Below are positions 8,233 to 18,180 of a stretch of DNA of 64,000 bases, in pieces. The notes beneath the pieces are model-generated. The model searched no databases, had not been told where the DNA came from, and saw only the letters and a program-made list of their open reading frames with translations. The stretch is from DUPQ01 sp964563155 (GTDB lineage Bacteria; Bacillota; Clostridia; DUPQ01), in NCBI GenBank assembly GCA_964563155.1, contig CAZLVL010000008.1:48579-112578 (forward strand), in the 5' to 3' direction. How positions within the stretch are numbered: position 1 is the first letter of the stretch; each line of letters opens with the position of its first letter. Both the position numbers and the translations under genes were made by a program.

Positions 8233-10134
8233 TTAGTCTTGATATAAGTCATTTTCAAATAGATGGAAAAGAACAGCTCCAGTGGCATCTTTGGGTTGAG
8301 GATACTTTAAGAGGTAACAAAGGGTTGGGGCCACATCTTCTAGATTGGCAGGTCTATCAATCTTTTGTCCCACTTTTATATTCTTTCCTGAAATTCCAAA
8401 GAAACATCTAATGTCTCCAGTCTCTGTCTTGGCAGTTTGTACTTGACAGGCATGGACTCCTCCTATGTAACCACCAGTAGAGTTGCCAGACAGGCCATAT
8501 ACAACATCACCAATCCTATCTTCACCTAGCCCAATAAAGCCCGCTTGACTTCTATGGGTTGCAAAGGCTAGGTAACACTGGTCTTTTTCATTCCAGTGGT
8601 ATTTATGTAAGACTTTAATAATATCATTTACTGTTTTATCATAATCTTCAGGCTCTACAATACCCTCAGGTTCTCTTCCCTTTAGATTTACATATATAGA
8701 GCCACAACCTACAGGAAAGGCCTTTGTTTTAGACCAATCTATAACTCTGTCTCTCCAATAGACATTCTTACCATCAGCTGGTGGAATATAGGCTAGCATA
8801 CCTTCTTTTTCAAAATAGTCATGAACCAAAACGGTTCTGTTACAGCCAACAGCTCCATGGTCTGAGATAATGACAAAGATTGTGTCTTCCCCAATTACAT
8901 TGTCATAAAGCCAGCCAATAAAGTGGTCAGCAATTTCATAGGCCCTTTCATAGGCATCTTTAGCTGTTTCGTATTCAGCTTGGGTAGCCTTTTCCACTCT
9001 TTCAAAGACTCCTCTATACATATGGTTTACAGTATCGGTATAACCTTGTACAAAGGCCATAATCTCAACAGGGTCATTTTCTATAGCATCAATTATAATT
9101 TCTTTGAACCATTCATATTTAAAGCCAATAAGTTCAAAGGCAGTGTCGATGTTTCCTTCTTTTAAAAAGAAGTGGCCATAGTTATTAGATGAAGGTATCT
9201 CATCAATATCGTTAATTCTTTTGGAAAAACTATGAGGTGAGGTTGCTGTCATCAAGTTTACAGTAGCTGTAATGAAGATATAGAAGCCACCATCGCTTAC
9301 CCTTTTAGCAGTAATCCTAAATTTGTATTTACCTTCTCCAGTAGAATCTTTTAACTCCCTATTTATTACCTTTGACCATCCATTCATGGGAACATGGTAG
9401 TGGATGTTTTCTTTCATATGCTCTTCATCAAAGGATATATAGATACCATCATCTGTATACTTCATAACCCAGTAGAAGTCTTCAATTCCTCTAGGGTTTT
9501 CCAGGTGGTTCTTTTTTTCTACATTCAATTTGAACCAACCGTTATCTAGTTTTGTATATGAACTAGGTTTTAATTTAGCAGAAGGCTGCCATTTTCCTGA
9601 AGGTGCCTTCTCCATTCTTCCTTTTTCAGGTAATGCATCTACCATATCTGCATCAAATAAATAAAGTTGCTCTGAAATATCTTTTTCTGAAACCGTATTT
9701 TGTTGACCCTTCACAGAGGTATCTACAGTGTTGCAACCCATACCAATTTGTCTTACTAAGTCAGACTTTGCTGGTCCTGCCATGCAAAAGTCGGCAATCA
9801 TGGATTTTTTTCCTTTTCTTGCAGCAGCTTCCCAAAATCTTTCTGCTAAAAGATAATCCCCATGATAGGCAGTGGAAAATTTATTTGGATATTCACCCTT
9901 AGGCAATAGAACCTCATCAGTTATACCGTGAACGTGGGGAGAGGCCCCAGTCTGCATGGTGGACCAACAGGTGGCAGAAATAGTAGGATAAGGGGGTCTA
10001 GTATCAGTTAAAAGACAACCCTTTTCCAAAAACTTTGCAAAGTTTGGTAATTTACCTTTTTCAATTTCCTCTAGAATAAAGGAGGTGACAGCTCCATCTA
10101 ATCCTAAGATAAATAATTCTGGTTTTTGTTTCAT
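8233..10134 (-). CDS. Alkaline-phosphatase-fold enzyme (type I phosphodiesterase/nucleotide pyrophosphatase family)
   Basis: 633 aa, no signal peptide. The N terminus FILGLDGAVTSFI supplies the first metal-binding D, and PYPTISATCWSTMQTG carries the Thr/Ser nucleophile of phosphodiesterase-type members; a second metal site is in IISDHGAVGC, and other metal His residues would be in the GVHACQ and CNR regions. An insert of about 180 residues lies in the middle (residues 150-330). The family hydrolyses phosphomonoesters, phosphodiesters or phosphonates; the substrate here is unknown. The ATG follows AGGAGAAGGGT. It may be transcribed with the DHH phosphoesterase just upstream (58 bases). Confidence 0.8.
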   Translation of the reverse strand: MKQKPELFILGLDGAVTSFILEEIEKGKLPNFAKFLEKGCLLTDTRPPYPTISATCWSTMQTGASPHVHGITDEVLLPKGEYPNKFSTAYHGDYLLAERFWEAAARKGKKSMIADFCMAGPAKSDLVRQIGMGCNTVDTSVKGQQNTVSEKDISEQLYLFDADMVDALPEKGRMEKAPSGKWQPSAKLKPSSYTKLDNGWFKLNVEKKNHLENPRGIEDFYWVMKYTDDGIYISFDEEHMKENIHYHVPMNGWSKVINRELKDSTGEGKYKFRITAKRVSDGGFYIFITATVNLMTATSPHSFSKRINDIDEIPSSNNYGHFFLKEGNIDTAFELIGFKYEWFKEIIIDAIENDPVEIMAFVQGYTDTVNHMYRGVFERVEKATQAEYETAKDAYERAYEIADHFIGWLYDNVIGEDTIFVIISDHGAVGCNRTVLVHDYFEKEGMLAYIPPADGKNVYWRDRVIDWSKTKAFPVGCGSIYVNLKGREPEGIVEPEDYDKTVNDIIKVLHKYHWNEKDQCYLAFATHRSQAGFIGLGEDRIGDVVYGLSGNSTGGYIGGVHACQVQTAKTETGDIRCFFGISGKNIKVGQKIDRPANLEDVAPTLCYLLKYPQPKDATGAVLFHLFENDLYQD

Positions 10135-10192
10135 ACCCTTCTCCTTTTTTTATCTGGCTGAATCTAAAAATTAGGAGCTAGAGATAATAATC

Positions 10193-11101
10193 TTATTTGT
10201 TCAAATCTTCTAATATCTCTTCTAAGACATGCTGGGCAATACCATTAGGCACTTGACAAGTGGCTGCATTTTTATGGCCACCACCCCCATGCTTCTTGCA
10301 AATAGCTCCTAAATCCTTGTCAGAATCTTTGTTAAAAATGGATTTACCTAAGGCATAAACAGTATTTCTTTTTTTCAGCCCCCACATCTCATGGATAGAT
10401 ACCTGGCATTGGGGAAAGAGTGTGTAAATTAAGAACCTGTTTCCTACATAAATCTCATCTACTTGCTTGAGCCTTAGCAAAACTGTAGTTCCAATTACCT
10501 CAGAACAGTCCAGTAGTTGCTGTTTAAAGAGTTTTTGTTGCTCAAAGTACATTTCAATACGTTCTTTTACATCATATTGTTGTAAAACCTCTTCTAGACT
10601 GTGATCTTTAACATAGTCAATTAGTAGCATCATCAAATCATAGTTTGATATTCTAAAATCTCTAAAGCGACCAAAACCACTTCTTGGATCCATTATAAAG
10701 CTTAAAAGAATCCAGCCCTGAGGGTTAATAATTTCTTCCATTGTGTAGCCTGCAGAGTCCGCCTTGTCTACTGCTTCAAGAATATCTTTAGACAACTTTA
10801 TATTCTTTTCTCCACCGTAGTATTCATAAACTACCCTAGCAGCAGATGGATAATCAGGTTTGTTAATATAATTGGGATGGACATCATCACTTTGAGAGCT
10901 GTGGTGATCAAAAGCTAAATGTACCCCTTTTGCAAAGGGAACATTGGCTGTTATGTCATTTTCACCCACATCTATCATATGGTCTTGCATATCCTTAGGA
11001 TGAACAAAAAGAATATCCTCTAGAATGTCCAACTCCTTCATAATCATAGCGCAAACCAGCCCATCAAAATCTGAACGGGTAATCAGTCGGTACTTTCTCA
11101 T
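10193..11101 (-). CDS. DHH-family phosphoesterase (exopolyphosphatase/NrnA-like)
   Basis: 302 aa with DHH superfamily motifs: RSDFDGLVCA (motif I), DVGEN (motif II region), AFDHHSSQ (DHH motif III), and the DHHA1 glycine-rich KKHGGGGHKNAATCQV near the C terminus. These coordinate Mn2+ and bind the phosphate substrate. Related enzymes cut oligoribonucleotides, pAp, cyclic dinucleotides or polyphosphate; the sequence does not decide. The start follows AGGAGGTTGT. Confidence 0.85.
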   Translation of the reverse strand: MRKYRLITRSDFDGLVCAMIMKELDILEDILFVHPKDMQDHMIDVGENDITANVPFAKGVHLAFDHHSSQSDDVHPNYINKPDYPSAARVVYEYYGGEKNIKLSKDILEAVDKADSAGYTMEEIINPQGWILLSFIMDPRSGFGRFRDFRISNYDLMMLLIDYVKDHSLEEVLQQYDVKERIEMYFEQQKLFKQQLLDCSEVIGTTVLLRLKQVDEIYVGNRFLIYTLFPQCQVSIHEMWGLKKRNTVYALGKSIFNKDSDKDLGAICKKHGGGGHKNAATCQVPNGIAQHVLEEILEDLNK

Positions 11102-11207
11102 ACAACCTCCTTAGTTAAGCTCAAAAGACAATATTTATTTTTCAATACTACATTTAGTACAAAAAGTCTAACTTTATGTTCAACAAATAACATTATATAA
11201 CTTATAA

Positions 11208-12800
11208 TTACTTGGTCAATGCAAATCCCTCAAAGTACAAATAATTTACCTCATCATTGGGGCCAATAGAGTAGGTAAGATAGGATAAATATATCCTTAT
11301 ATCTTCCCCTATATCAAAGGCCAAATCATCTATATCCGAATCCTTGCTAATTGCCTTAATGCCTTCTTCTATGTCATATCTTGTATCATTGATGTAGATG
11401 ATGTAAGGATTAGCATCTCTATTTGATTCAATCCTGTGATAATACTTGTAGTCTCCAATATCTAGATCTTGGTAGTCCTTGTTTTTATTAACATAATAGT
11501 TTTCCTTGTCATAACCTTCATTATAATATCCTCTTTCAAAACCAAATAAAATATGAAAAGGAACATCCTTGTTTAGGTAATCAGGTGCTTTTTTCTTCCC
11601 TATTAAAAAGCCATAACTTCCTTCAATAGCTTCTTTGTCTTGGGCAGATATATCCTTGTTGGGTATAACTTTATTATTTTCTAGCATACCATTGGCTACA
11701 AGAACCTTTTCCAGCCTAGCCACTTGATTGTAGGTGGGCACATCCAATATATTTAGAGGACCAATACTGGATACTAAGGTTATAAGTCCAAAAGCAAGTA
11801 TGACAAACTTAACAAATTTCCCTTTTTTAATAAGGGTTAAAATTATAAAAACAAGGGCTGTTACACTAAATATTATAGAAACATATCTTAAAGATGTAAG
11901 GCCATAGGCATTTACCCTTATGTATACTGCAATAGCTTGGGCTACAATTATTGGTAAGAGAAATATACCTCCATATTTTTTGAAAAAGCTACTTGCCTTT
12001 GTTTCAAAGCAACCTAAAGTTAGGTAGAAAAATATGAAAAACAAGGAAGCTAGAGAAGCAAATATATTAATCTGACCCTGGGGCATCTCAAAAGTGATGA
12101 GGATTTTTACTAAATAAGCATACAAGACACCCATTAAAAGTGTGTATATGGGTAGGCCCACATACAAGACTAAGACCTTAAATATGTTAGGAATCTTAAT
12201 TTCACTATCCTTTTTAGGCAAGGTTGCAATCCAGATATTATAAAATAAAAGAATATATGAAAATGCCAAGGTAATTAGATACCACTTTTCTATCTCATAT
12301 AGTTCAACCACTAAAAAGTTTAGGGCTAAAAGACAAAGGGAAATCCCTGAAAAAAACAGTCCTGCAACTAAAGAGGAAAAAAAGCCAGACTTGATAATCT
12401 GGGGAAACACATAGTTGTGATTTGGAGCATCATACATAACATAGGAGGCTACTAGAATAACTATTAGTACACTGCCAAAAAAGCCTAAGGCCACATAGTC
12501 AGAATCAAAAATATTTCCAATTAAAAAGTAGCATATCACCATAGTTAAGGCTGAACCTATTCTTTGTATCCACTCCCATAATTTTGAAAACTCATACTTA
12601 ATACTAATCAGTTGCATAGTTAGGGCAAAAAGGCTGGAAAAGCCTACGCTTAAGATTAAGACCATAAACCGATTATCCACAAATTCAAAGATAATTTGCA
12701 TACTCACTAGTATAAAAAGTAGAATACTTGTATAAAAAGATATGACAAACTGGGCCATTGACTCTTTAATACTTTTAAAAATTAATTTAAAAAACTTCAT
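11208..12800 (-). CDS. DUF4153-type multi-pass membrane protein
   Basis: 530 aa. The first 345 residues are mostly hydrophobic with about 11-12 membrane segments; the last 180 form a soluble domain. Features typical of DUF4153 proteins are visible: RVNAYGLTSLRYV in a membrane loop and GPLNILDVPTYNQVARLEKVLVANGML before the soluble tail. Function of the family is unknown. The tail contains YKYYHRIESNRDANPYI and acidic repeats, probably facing outward. The ribosome site is only moderate (GGAAGAAAGTGAG). Confidence 0.7.
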   Translation of the reverse strand: MKFFKLIFKSIKESMAQFVISFYTSILLFILVSMQIIFEFVDNRFMVLILSVGFSSLFALTMQLISIKYEFSKLWEWIQRIGSALTMVICYFLIGNIFDSDYVALGFFGSVLIVILVASYVMYDAPNHNYVFPQIIKSGFFSSLVAGLFFSGISLCLLALNFLVVELYEIEKWYLITLAFSYILLFYNIWIATLPKKDSEIKIPNIFKVLVLYVGLPIYTLLMGVLYAYLVKILITFEMPQGQINIFASLASLFFIFFYLTLGCFETKASSFFKKYGGIFLLPIIVAQAIAVYIRVNAYGLTSLRYVSIIFSVTALVFIILTLIKKGKFVKFVILAFGLITLVSSIGPLNILDVPTYNQVARLEKVLVANGMLENNKVIPNKDISAQDKEAIEGSYGFLIGKKKAPDYLNKDVPFHILFGFERGYYNEGYDKENYYVNKNKDYQDLDIGDYKYYHRIESNRDANPYIIYINDTRYDIEEGIKAISKDSDIDDLAFDIGEDIRIYLSYLTYSIGPNDEVNYLYFEGFALTK

Positions 12801-12898
12801 CTTTATTGCTCACTTTCTTCCTTGTATAAAGGATTTGACCGCTGGAAATCTAACTTATAAGTAAATTATATATCTTGTAACCTAAAACTTCTTCTTTT

Positions 12899-14776
12899 TT
12901 ACTCTTCAAAAACAAGTTTAGTCTCACTATTTGGTGCTAGTTTAATCTTTTTAAAATCTTTCAGCTCTTTATGAGGATCATGCTGAAATCTTAAGACACT
13001 ATAGTCTTGCTGCCAGTTAGACTTGTTTTTAATCACCACAGTTTTATCATCTAACCACTCTTCTTCCACCTGTCCATAAGTTAAGCCATAACCAAATTCA
13101 TAAAGGGCTTTTCCTTTAAAAAACTTGTAGGTTCTGTTTTCCATACTGTAATCCTCAAAAGGAGGTAAATCCAAAGTATCCTTGTAAAAGGTAAGAGGCA
13201 ACCTTCCAGAGGGGCTGATTTTACCATAGAGAATCTCTGCTAAGGCCTTGCCGCCTTTAGCTCCAGGATAAAATATTTGCAAGAGGGCATCTGCATCTTG
13301 AGCAAAGGATAAATCTACGCAGCTTCCGGATACATTAACAACTATTAGGGGTTTACCCACACTTTTAACCTCTTCATAAAGTCTTTTTTGAACAAAAGGT
13401 ATTTCAATATCTTCCTTATCCCCTTTTATGCCCCTAGTTAAAGATTCTTCGCTTTCAATTGAGGGATTAAGTCCTAAGAACAAGATAGCCACATCCGCCT
13501 TTTTAGCAGCTATAACCGCCTCTCTTAAGGGGTGCTCTGAATATCTTTCCACTGTATCATCATTGTGGATATGACTGCCTCTAGCATAGATAACTCTTTC
13601 TTCGCTTTCTTCTTGAATTCCTCTTAAGAAGGTATAGTACTTGTCTGGTGTACCATTGTAATTTGCTAATAGTACAGATAAATCGTCTGCATTTGGTCCA
13701 ATTACTGCAACTTTTGTCTTTTTATCCAAAGGCAGAATTCCCTTGTTTTCCAACATTACTATGCTTTGTCTGGCCATTTCTAAATTCAACTTCTGGTGGT
13801 CTTCACAAGCTACTATGTCATAGGGTATTTGATTATACTTACAATCATCATCAAACATGCCTAATCTAAATCTTGCTTCAAACAGTCTTTCTACTGATTT
13901 ATTTACATCCTCTTCACTTAAAAGTCCTGATGCTACTGCTGTTTTTAACCATTTATAGGCATCACCACAGTTAAGGTCACACCCACCTTTAACAGCTAGA
14001 GCTGCACTTTCGGCTTCATTTTCAGTTACTCTATGGTATTTATTTATATCGCATATGGCCCCACAGTCTGATACTACATAGCCCTTAAAACCAAACTCAT
14101 CTCTTAAGATATCATCTAAAAGGGTCTTACTAGCACAGGCTGGTTCACCATTTACTCGATTGTATGCACACATTACTGCAGACACGTCGGTTCTTTCTAT
14201 ACAGTATTTAAAGGCAAATAAATAGGTCTCATACAGGTCTTTTTGTGAAACTATAGCATCAAAGCCATGCCTTATCTCTTCAGGACCACTATGAACAGCG
14301 TAATGTTTCAAGGTAGCATCCACCTTTTTATAGGTTTTGTCATCTCCTTGCATACCATTAACAAAAGCAACTGCCATCTTACCGGTTAAAAGTGGGTCCT
14401 CTCCATAAGTCTCATGACCTCTTCCCCATCTGGGATCTCTAAATATATTAATATTAGGTGACCAACAAGTAAGGCCTTGATAAATCTCAGTATCTCCAAA
14501 CTTTACATACTCATTGTACTTAGCTCTAACCTCATCAGATATGGCTACTGCTACATCATACATAAGCTCATCATTAAAAGAAGCAGCCATGGCTATGGAC
14601 TGAGGAAAAACTGTGGCAGTACCATTTCTCGCACTTCCATGAAGGGCTTCATTCCACCAGTTGTAGGCTTTTACGCCTAATCTTTCTATAGCAGGAGATT
14701 CAAACTGCATTTGTGCAACCTTCTCTGCTAGAGTCATTTTTTCAACTAATTCTTTTGCTCTTTTTTTAAAATCCAT
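12899..14776 (-). CDS. GH3-family beta-glycosidase (beta-glucosidase/beta-xylosidase type)
   Basis: 625 aa, no signal peptide, so it acts on imported oligosaccharides. Domain 1 is the GH3 TIM barrel with WWNEALHG, SPNINIFRDPRWGRGHETYGEDP, KHYAVHSG and the nucleophile D in GYVVSDCGAI. Domain 2 carries IGPNADD and a GLNPSIESEES stretch that should hold the acid/base E. ALYEFGYGLTYG marks the start of the C-terminal FnIII-like domain, which is only about 60 residues and looks shortened compared with the usual 700-plus-residue members. The ATG at 14776 is chosen because AAGGAGTGA precedes it; upstream in-frame codons lack a site. Confidence 0.88.
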   Translation of the reverse strand: MDFKKRAKELVEKMTLAEKVAQMQFESPAIERLGVKAYNWWNEALHGSARNGTATVFPQSIAMAASFNDELMYDVAVAISDEVRAKYNEYVKFGDTEIYQGLTCWSPNINIFRDPRWGRGHETYGEDPLLTGKMAVAFVNGMQGDDKTYKKVDATLKHYAVHSGPEEIRHGFDAIVSQKDLYETYLFAFKYCIERTDVSAVMCAYNRVNGEPACASKTLLDDILRDEFGFKGYVVSDCGAICDINKYHRVTENEAESAALAVKGGCDLNCGDAYKWLKTAVASGLLSEEDVNKSVERLFEARFRLGMFDDDCKYNQIPYDIVACEDHQKLNLEMARQSIVMLENKGILPLDKKTKVAVIGPNADDLSVLLANYNGTPDKYYTFLRGIQEESEERVIYARGSHIHNDDTVERYSEHPLREAVIAAKKADVAILFLGLNPSIESEESLTRGIKGDKEDIEIPFVQKRLYEEVKSVGKPLIVVNVSGSCVDLSFAQDADALLQIFYPGAKGGKALAEILYGKISPSGRLPLTFYKDTLDLPPFEDYSMENRTYKFFKGKALYEFGYGLTYGQVEEEWLDDKTVVIKNKSNWQQDYSVLRFQHDPHKELKDFKKIKLAPNSETKLVFEE

Positions 14777-14854
14777 ATTATTTTCACTCCTTAGACCTTC
14801 TTGCATACCCATATTATATTACCCTTAGAAAAAAGTCACAATCTTTTGGACTTA

Positions 14855-14869
14855 TGTGATAAAGTCACT
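14855..14869. promoter_or_regulatory. Candidate Crp/Fnr-type operator
   Basis: TGTGA-N5-TCACT, 67 bases before the flavoprotein start at 14936. It resembles the TGTGA-N6-TCACA half-site pair of Crp/Fnr proteins but with one base less between halves. A Crp/Fnr regulator is encoded directly downstream of the flavoprotein gene, which is why the site is recorded. The assignment is inference. Confidence 0.3.
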
Positions 14870-14935
14870 TTCATTTTTCGCCCATTTGTTAAAATAAAGA
14901 CACATGATTGACATTTTTTTAACGGGAGGCATTGG

Positions 14936-17392
14936 ATGACAAAAAAGGTAGTGATTATCGGCGGCGTCGCCGGAGGAGCTAGCACGGCTACAAGATTGAG
15001 AAGGCTGGATGAAAAAGCTCAAATTACCATTATTGAAAGAGGAGAATATATCTCTTACGCAAACTGCGGTTTACCCTATCATATCGGAAATGTAATTAAA
15101 GAGCGTAATGCTCTATTACTTTTAACTCCAGAGATTATGAAGCAAAGATACAATGTAGACGTATTGGTAAATCAAGAAGTTATAAAAATTGACAGGCAAA
15201 ACAAAAGGGTTCTAGTAAAAAGAAAAGACAAATCTGAATATGGTTTAGACTACGATAAGCTTGTTATATCCACAGGCTCATCTCCTATTAGGCCTCCAAT
15301 TCCTGGCATAGACTCATCTAGAGTAATGTCTCTTTGGACCATTCCAGATACAGATAAAATAAAGGCCTATGTTTCAGATAGTAAAGTTAAGTCAGCCCTA
15401 GTAGTAGGTGGTGGCTTTATTGGGTTAGAGTTGGCTGAAAATCTTAAAGCTTTAGGCTTAAAGGTTACCTTAGTTGAAATGCTAGACCAGGTTATGACCC
15501 TTTATGACTATGAAATGGCCCAATTAATCCATGAAAGCTTGGAAGAAAATGGTATAAACCTAATTCTTAACAATGGTGTGGCCTCTTTTGAAGATAAGGG
15601 CCAAGGTGTAAATGTAACCTTAAAAGATGGGCAAGTCATTTACTCAGACCTAGTTATTATGTCCATTGGTGTAAGGCCCAATAGTGACTTGGCTAAAGAT
15701 GCAAACATTGCTACAAACCAAAAAGGTGGAATCATTGTAGATGACCATATGCTCACAGAAGACCCAGACATCTATGCTGTAGGTGATGTTATCGAAGTTG
15801 AAGACTTTATTGATAAAAGCCGTACCATGATTCCTCTAGCAGGTCCTGCCAATAAGCAAGGTAGAATAGCTGCAGATAATATTGCAGGCATAAAATCTAG
15901 CTACGATGGAACCCAAGGAACTTGTATTGTTAGAATTTTTGAATTAACAGCAGCTAGCACTGGCTACAATGAAAAGTATCTACAAAAGCAAGGTCTAGTA
16001 AGAAACAAGGACTATCACACCCTTACCATTACTCAAAATTCCCATGCAGGCTACTATCCTGGAGCAACCCCCTTAACCTTAAAGTTAATCTTTTCCAATG
16101 ATGGAAAGAAGATATATGGTGGACAAATTATAGGTAGAGATGGAGTGGATAAGAGAATTGACTCTATTGCCACTGTTATGAGATTAAATGCTAGTGTACT
16201 AGATTTAAAAAACCTAGAATTTGCCTATGCACCTCCCTACTCATCTGCTAAAGACCCTGTTAACATGGCAGGTTTTGTTGCAGAAAATATCCTAACAGGT
16301 CTAGTCAAGTTTTCAGACTGGGATGTTATAGAAAAAAATCCAGACCTACAAGTTTTAGATATTAGAGAAGAAGCTGAAAGAGTTGCTTTTTCTTTGGACA
16401 ATACAATTAATATACCACTAGGTCAGTTAAGAGAAAGATTTAACGAGCTAGATAAAGACAAAGATATATTAATCTTTTGTGCCATAGGTGTTCGTTCCTA
16501 CAATGCCTTAAGAGTATTAAGAGAAAATGGATTTTTAAAAGAAAAGGTCTATGTTTATCCAGCAGGAACCAGATTCTATATTTCAACACACTACAAGGAG
16601 TATCAAATGGAAGATCATACAGCATATACAGTTACAGATAGTGGCCATCAAAGCGATGACAAGGCTATTGCATCCATTAGTTTAGATTGTTCAGGACTTC
16701 AATGCCCTGGCCCTATAATGCAGGTCTTTGAAAACTTAAAAACCATGGCCCCAGGCCAACTTCTAGAAGTTACAGCCTCAGACCCAGGTTTTACAAGAGA
16801 TATTGCTTCTTGGTGTAGAAGAACTGGTAACACCCTAATATCCAATGAAAAGATAGGTAATTCCTATGTTGCTGTTGTACAAAAAGGTGGTGCAGCTGTA
16901 AGAGTGCCTGAATTAGCAGGAACCGATGGAAAAACCATTATTGTCTTTGATGGAGACCTAGACAAGGTCCTAGCCTCCTTTATTATTGCCAACGGTGCCC
17001 TTGCAATGGGAAGAAGAGTGACCATGTTCTTTACCTTCTGGGGCCTTAATGTTTTAAGAAAGCCTAATAAGCAAAAGGTTAAAAAATCCTTCCTAGAAAA
17101 AATGTTTGGAGCTATGATGCCAAGAGGCACCAGCAAACTTAAACTTTCTAAAATGAATATGGGTGGCATGGGCACAGCCATGATGAAATACATCATGAAA
17201 GAAAAAAATGTAGACTCTTTAGATGAACTCATTAGAAAAGCTCAAAAAGCTGGAGTTAGACTGGTTGCCTGTACTATGAGTATGGATGTTATGGGTATTA
17301 AAGAAGAGGAACTCATTGATGGTATAGAATTTGCAGGAGTTGGCTCTTACCTTGCTGATGCAGAAGAGTCTAATGTAAACTTGTTTATTTAA
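14936..17392 (+). CDS. CoA-disulfide/polysulfide reductase fused to rhodanese, TusA and DsrE-like domains
   Basis: 818 aa with four parts. Residues 1-450: FAD/NAD(P) disulfide reductase of the CoA-disulfide reductase/Npsr type, with VIIGGVAGGAS, the single redox Cys44 in SYANCGLPYHIG, an NAD-binding VVGGGFIGLE and the FAD motif DPDIYAVGDV. Residues about 455-550: rhodanese domain with a Cys in ILIFCAIGVRS. Residues about 575-645: TusA-like domain with DCSGLQCPGP. Residues about 660-818: DsrE/DsrF-like domain starting TIIVFDGDLDK. Each added domain carries or moves sulfane sulfur, so the protein probably reduces CoA-persulfide or polysulfide and passes sulfur internally. GGGAGG precedes the ATG. 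A strong terminator follows, then a Crp/Fnr regulator. Confidence 0.9.
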   Translation: MTKKVVIIGGVAGGASTATRLRRLDEKAQITIIERGEYISYANCGLPYHIGNVIKERNALLLLTPEIMKQRYNVDVLVNQEVIKIDRQNKRVLVKRKDKSEYGLDYDKLVISTGSSPIRPPIPGIDSSRVMSLWTIPDTDKIKAYVSDSKVKSALVVGGGFIGLELAENLKALGLKVTLVEMLDQVMTLYDYEMAQLIHESLEENGINLILNNGVASFEDKGQGVNVTLKDGQVIYSDLVIMSIGVRPNSDLAKDANIATNQKGGIIVDDHMLTEDPDIYAVGDVIEVEDFIDKSRTMIPLAGPANKQGRIAADNIAGIKSSYDGTQGTCIVRIFELTAASTGYNEKYLQKQGLVRNKDYHTLTITQNSHAGYYPGATPLTLKLIFSNDGKKIYGGQIIGRDGVDKRIDSIATVMRLNASVLDLKNLEFAYAPPYSSAKDPVNMAGFVAENILTGLVKFSDWDVIEKNPDLQVLDIREEAERVAFSLDNTINIPLGQLRERFNELDKDKDILIFCAIGVRSYNALRVLRENGFLKEKVYVYPAGTRFYISTHYKEYQMEDHTAYTVTDSGHQSDDKAIASISLDCSGLQCPGPIMQVFENLKTMAPGQLLEVTASDPGFTRDIASWCRRTGNTLISNEKIGNSYVAVVQKGGAAVRVPELAGTDGKTIIVFDGDLDKVLASFIIANGALAMGRRVTMFFTFWGLNVLRKPNKQKVKKSFLEKMFGAMMPRGTSKLKLSKMNMGGMGTAMMKYIMKEKNVDSLDELIRKAQKAGVRLVACTMSMDVMGIKEEELIDGIEFAGVGSYLADAEESNVNLFI

Positions 17393-17420
17393 ATATTCTT
17401 ATATCAATAGAAGTAAGATA

Positions 17421-17447
17421 CAAAAAACCGCTTAGCGGTTTTTTTGT
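17421..17447 (+). terminator. Rho-independent terminator after the flavoprotein gene
   Basis: CAAAAAACCGC, loop TTA, GCGGTTTTTTTG: an 11-bp stem with a T run 30 bases after the stop. It separates the flavoprotein gene from the Crp/Fnr gene. Confidence 0.9.
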
Positions 17448-17526
17448 AAACTTCTTTCTTATATTTTCTCAATATTTATGTTATAATTTTGACGAACAAC
17501 TTATCTAAAGAGATAATGGAGATTTT

Positions 17527-18180
17527 ATGACAGATATAGGGGACCTTTTTCCAGTATGGGACAAATTGGATAATGATGAGAAACAGTTTTTGGCTTCTTC
17601 AATAGTAGAGAAGAAGGTTTCAGAAGGCTCAATCTTGCATCGGGGTGATGAAGACTGCGATGGTTTGTACATTGTTAAAAAAGGCCAGTTAAGATCCTTT
17701 ATCATATCAGACCAAGGAAAAGAATTGACCCTATATAGATTGTTTGAAAGAGATATTTGTCTTTTTTCAGCTTCTTGTATCATGTCAAATATTCAATTTG
17801 AAGTTATTATTGAGACAGAAAAAGACTCTATTATTTATGTAATTCCAGTACTAGTTTATCAAAAACTTATGAACACCAATGCGGGTGTTGCTAATTATAC
17901 AAATCAGCTTATGGCTTCTCGCTTTACTGATGTTATGTGGCTTATGGACCAGATTCTTTTTAAGAGCATGGATGCAAGATTAGCCTCTTTCTTGCTTTAC
18001 GAAAGCAATATTGAAGAAAGTAATGATTTATATATCACTCATGAAAAGATTGCCCACCATATAGGGACAGCAAGAGAGGTTGTCACAAGGGTTCTTAAAT
18101 ATCTACAAGGTGAAAATATTGTAAAGTTGTCTCGTGGGGTTATTACAATAACTGACAGGATTAGATTAGGTCGATTATAG
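17527..18180 (+). CDS. Crp/Fnr-family transcriptional regulator
   Basis: 217 aa. Residues 1-130 form a cyclic-nucleotide-type beta barrel (GSILHRGDEDCDGLYIVKKGQLR) followed by a dimerisation helix; residues 150-215 form a winged helix with recognition region ITHEKIAHHIGTAREVVTRVLKYL. No N-terminal Fnr iron-sulfur cysteine cluster is present, but the barrel carries ERDICLFSASC, a Cys-x5-Cys pattern seen in a clostridial branch of the family. Its position behind a sulfur-handling flavoprotein suggests it senses redox or sulfur state and controls that gene; this is inference. Its 3' end overlaps convergent pdxR by 6 bases. Confidence 0.88.
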   Translation: MTDIGDLFPVWDKLDNDEKQFLASSIVEKKVSEGSILHRGDEDCDGLYIVKKGQLRSFIISDQGKELTLYRLFERDICLFSASCIMSNIQFEVIIETEKDSIIYVIPVLVYQKLMNTNAGVANYTNQLMASRFTDVMWLMDQILFKSMDARLASFLLYESNIEESNDLYITHEKIAHHIGTAREVVTRVLKYLQGENIVKLSRGVITITDRIRLGRL

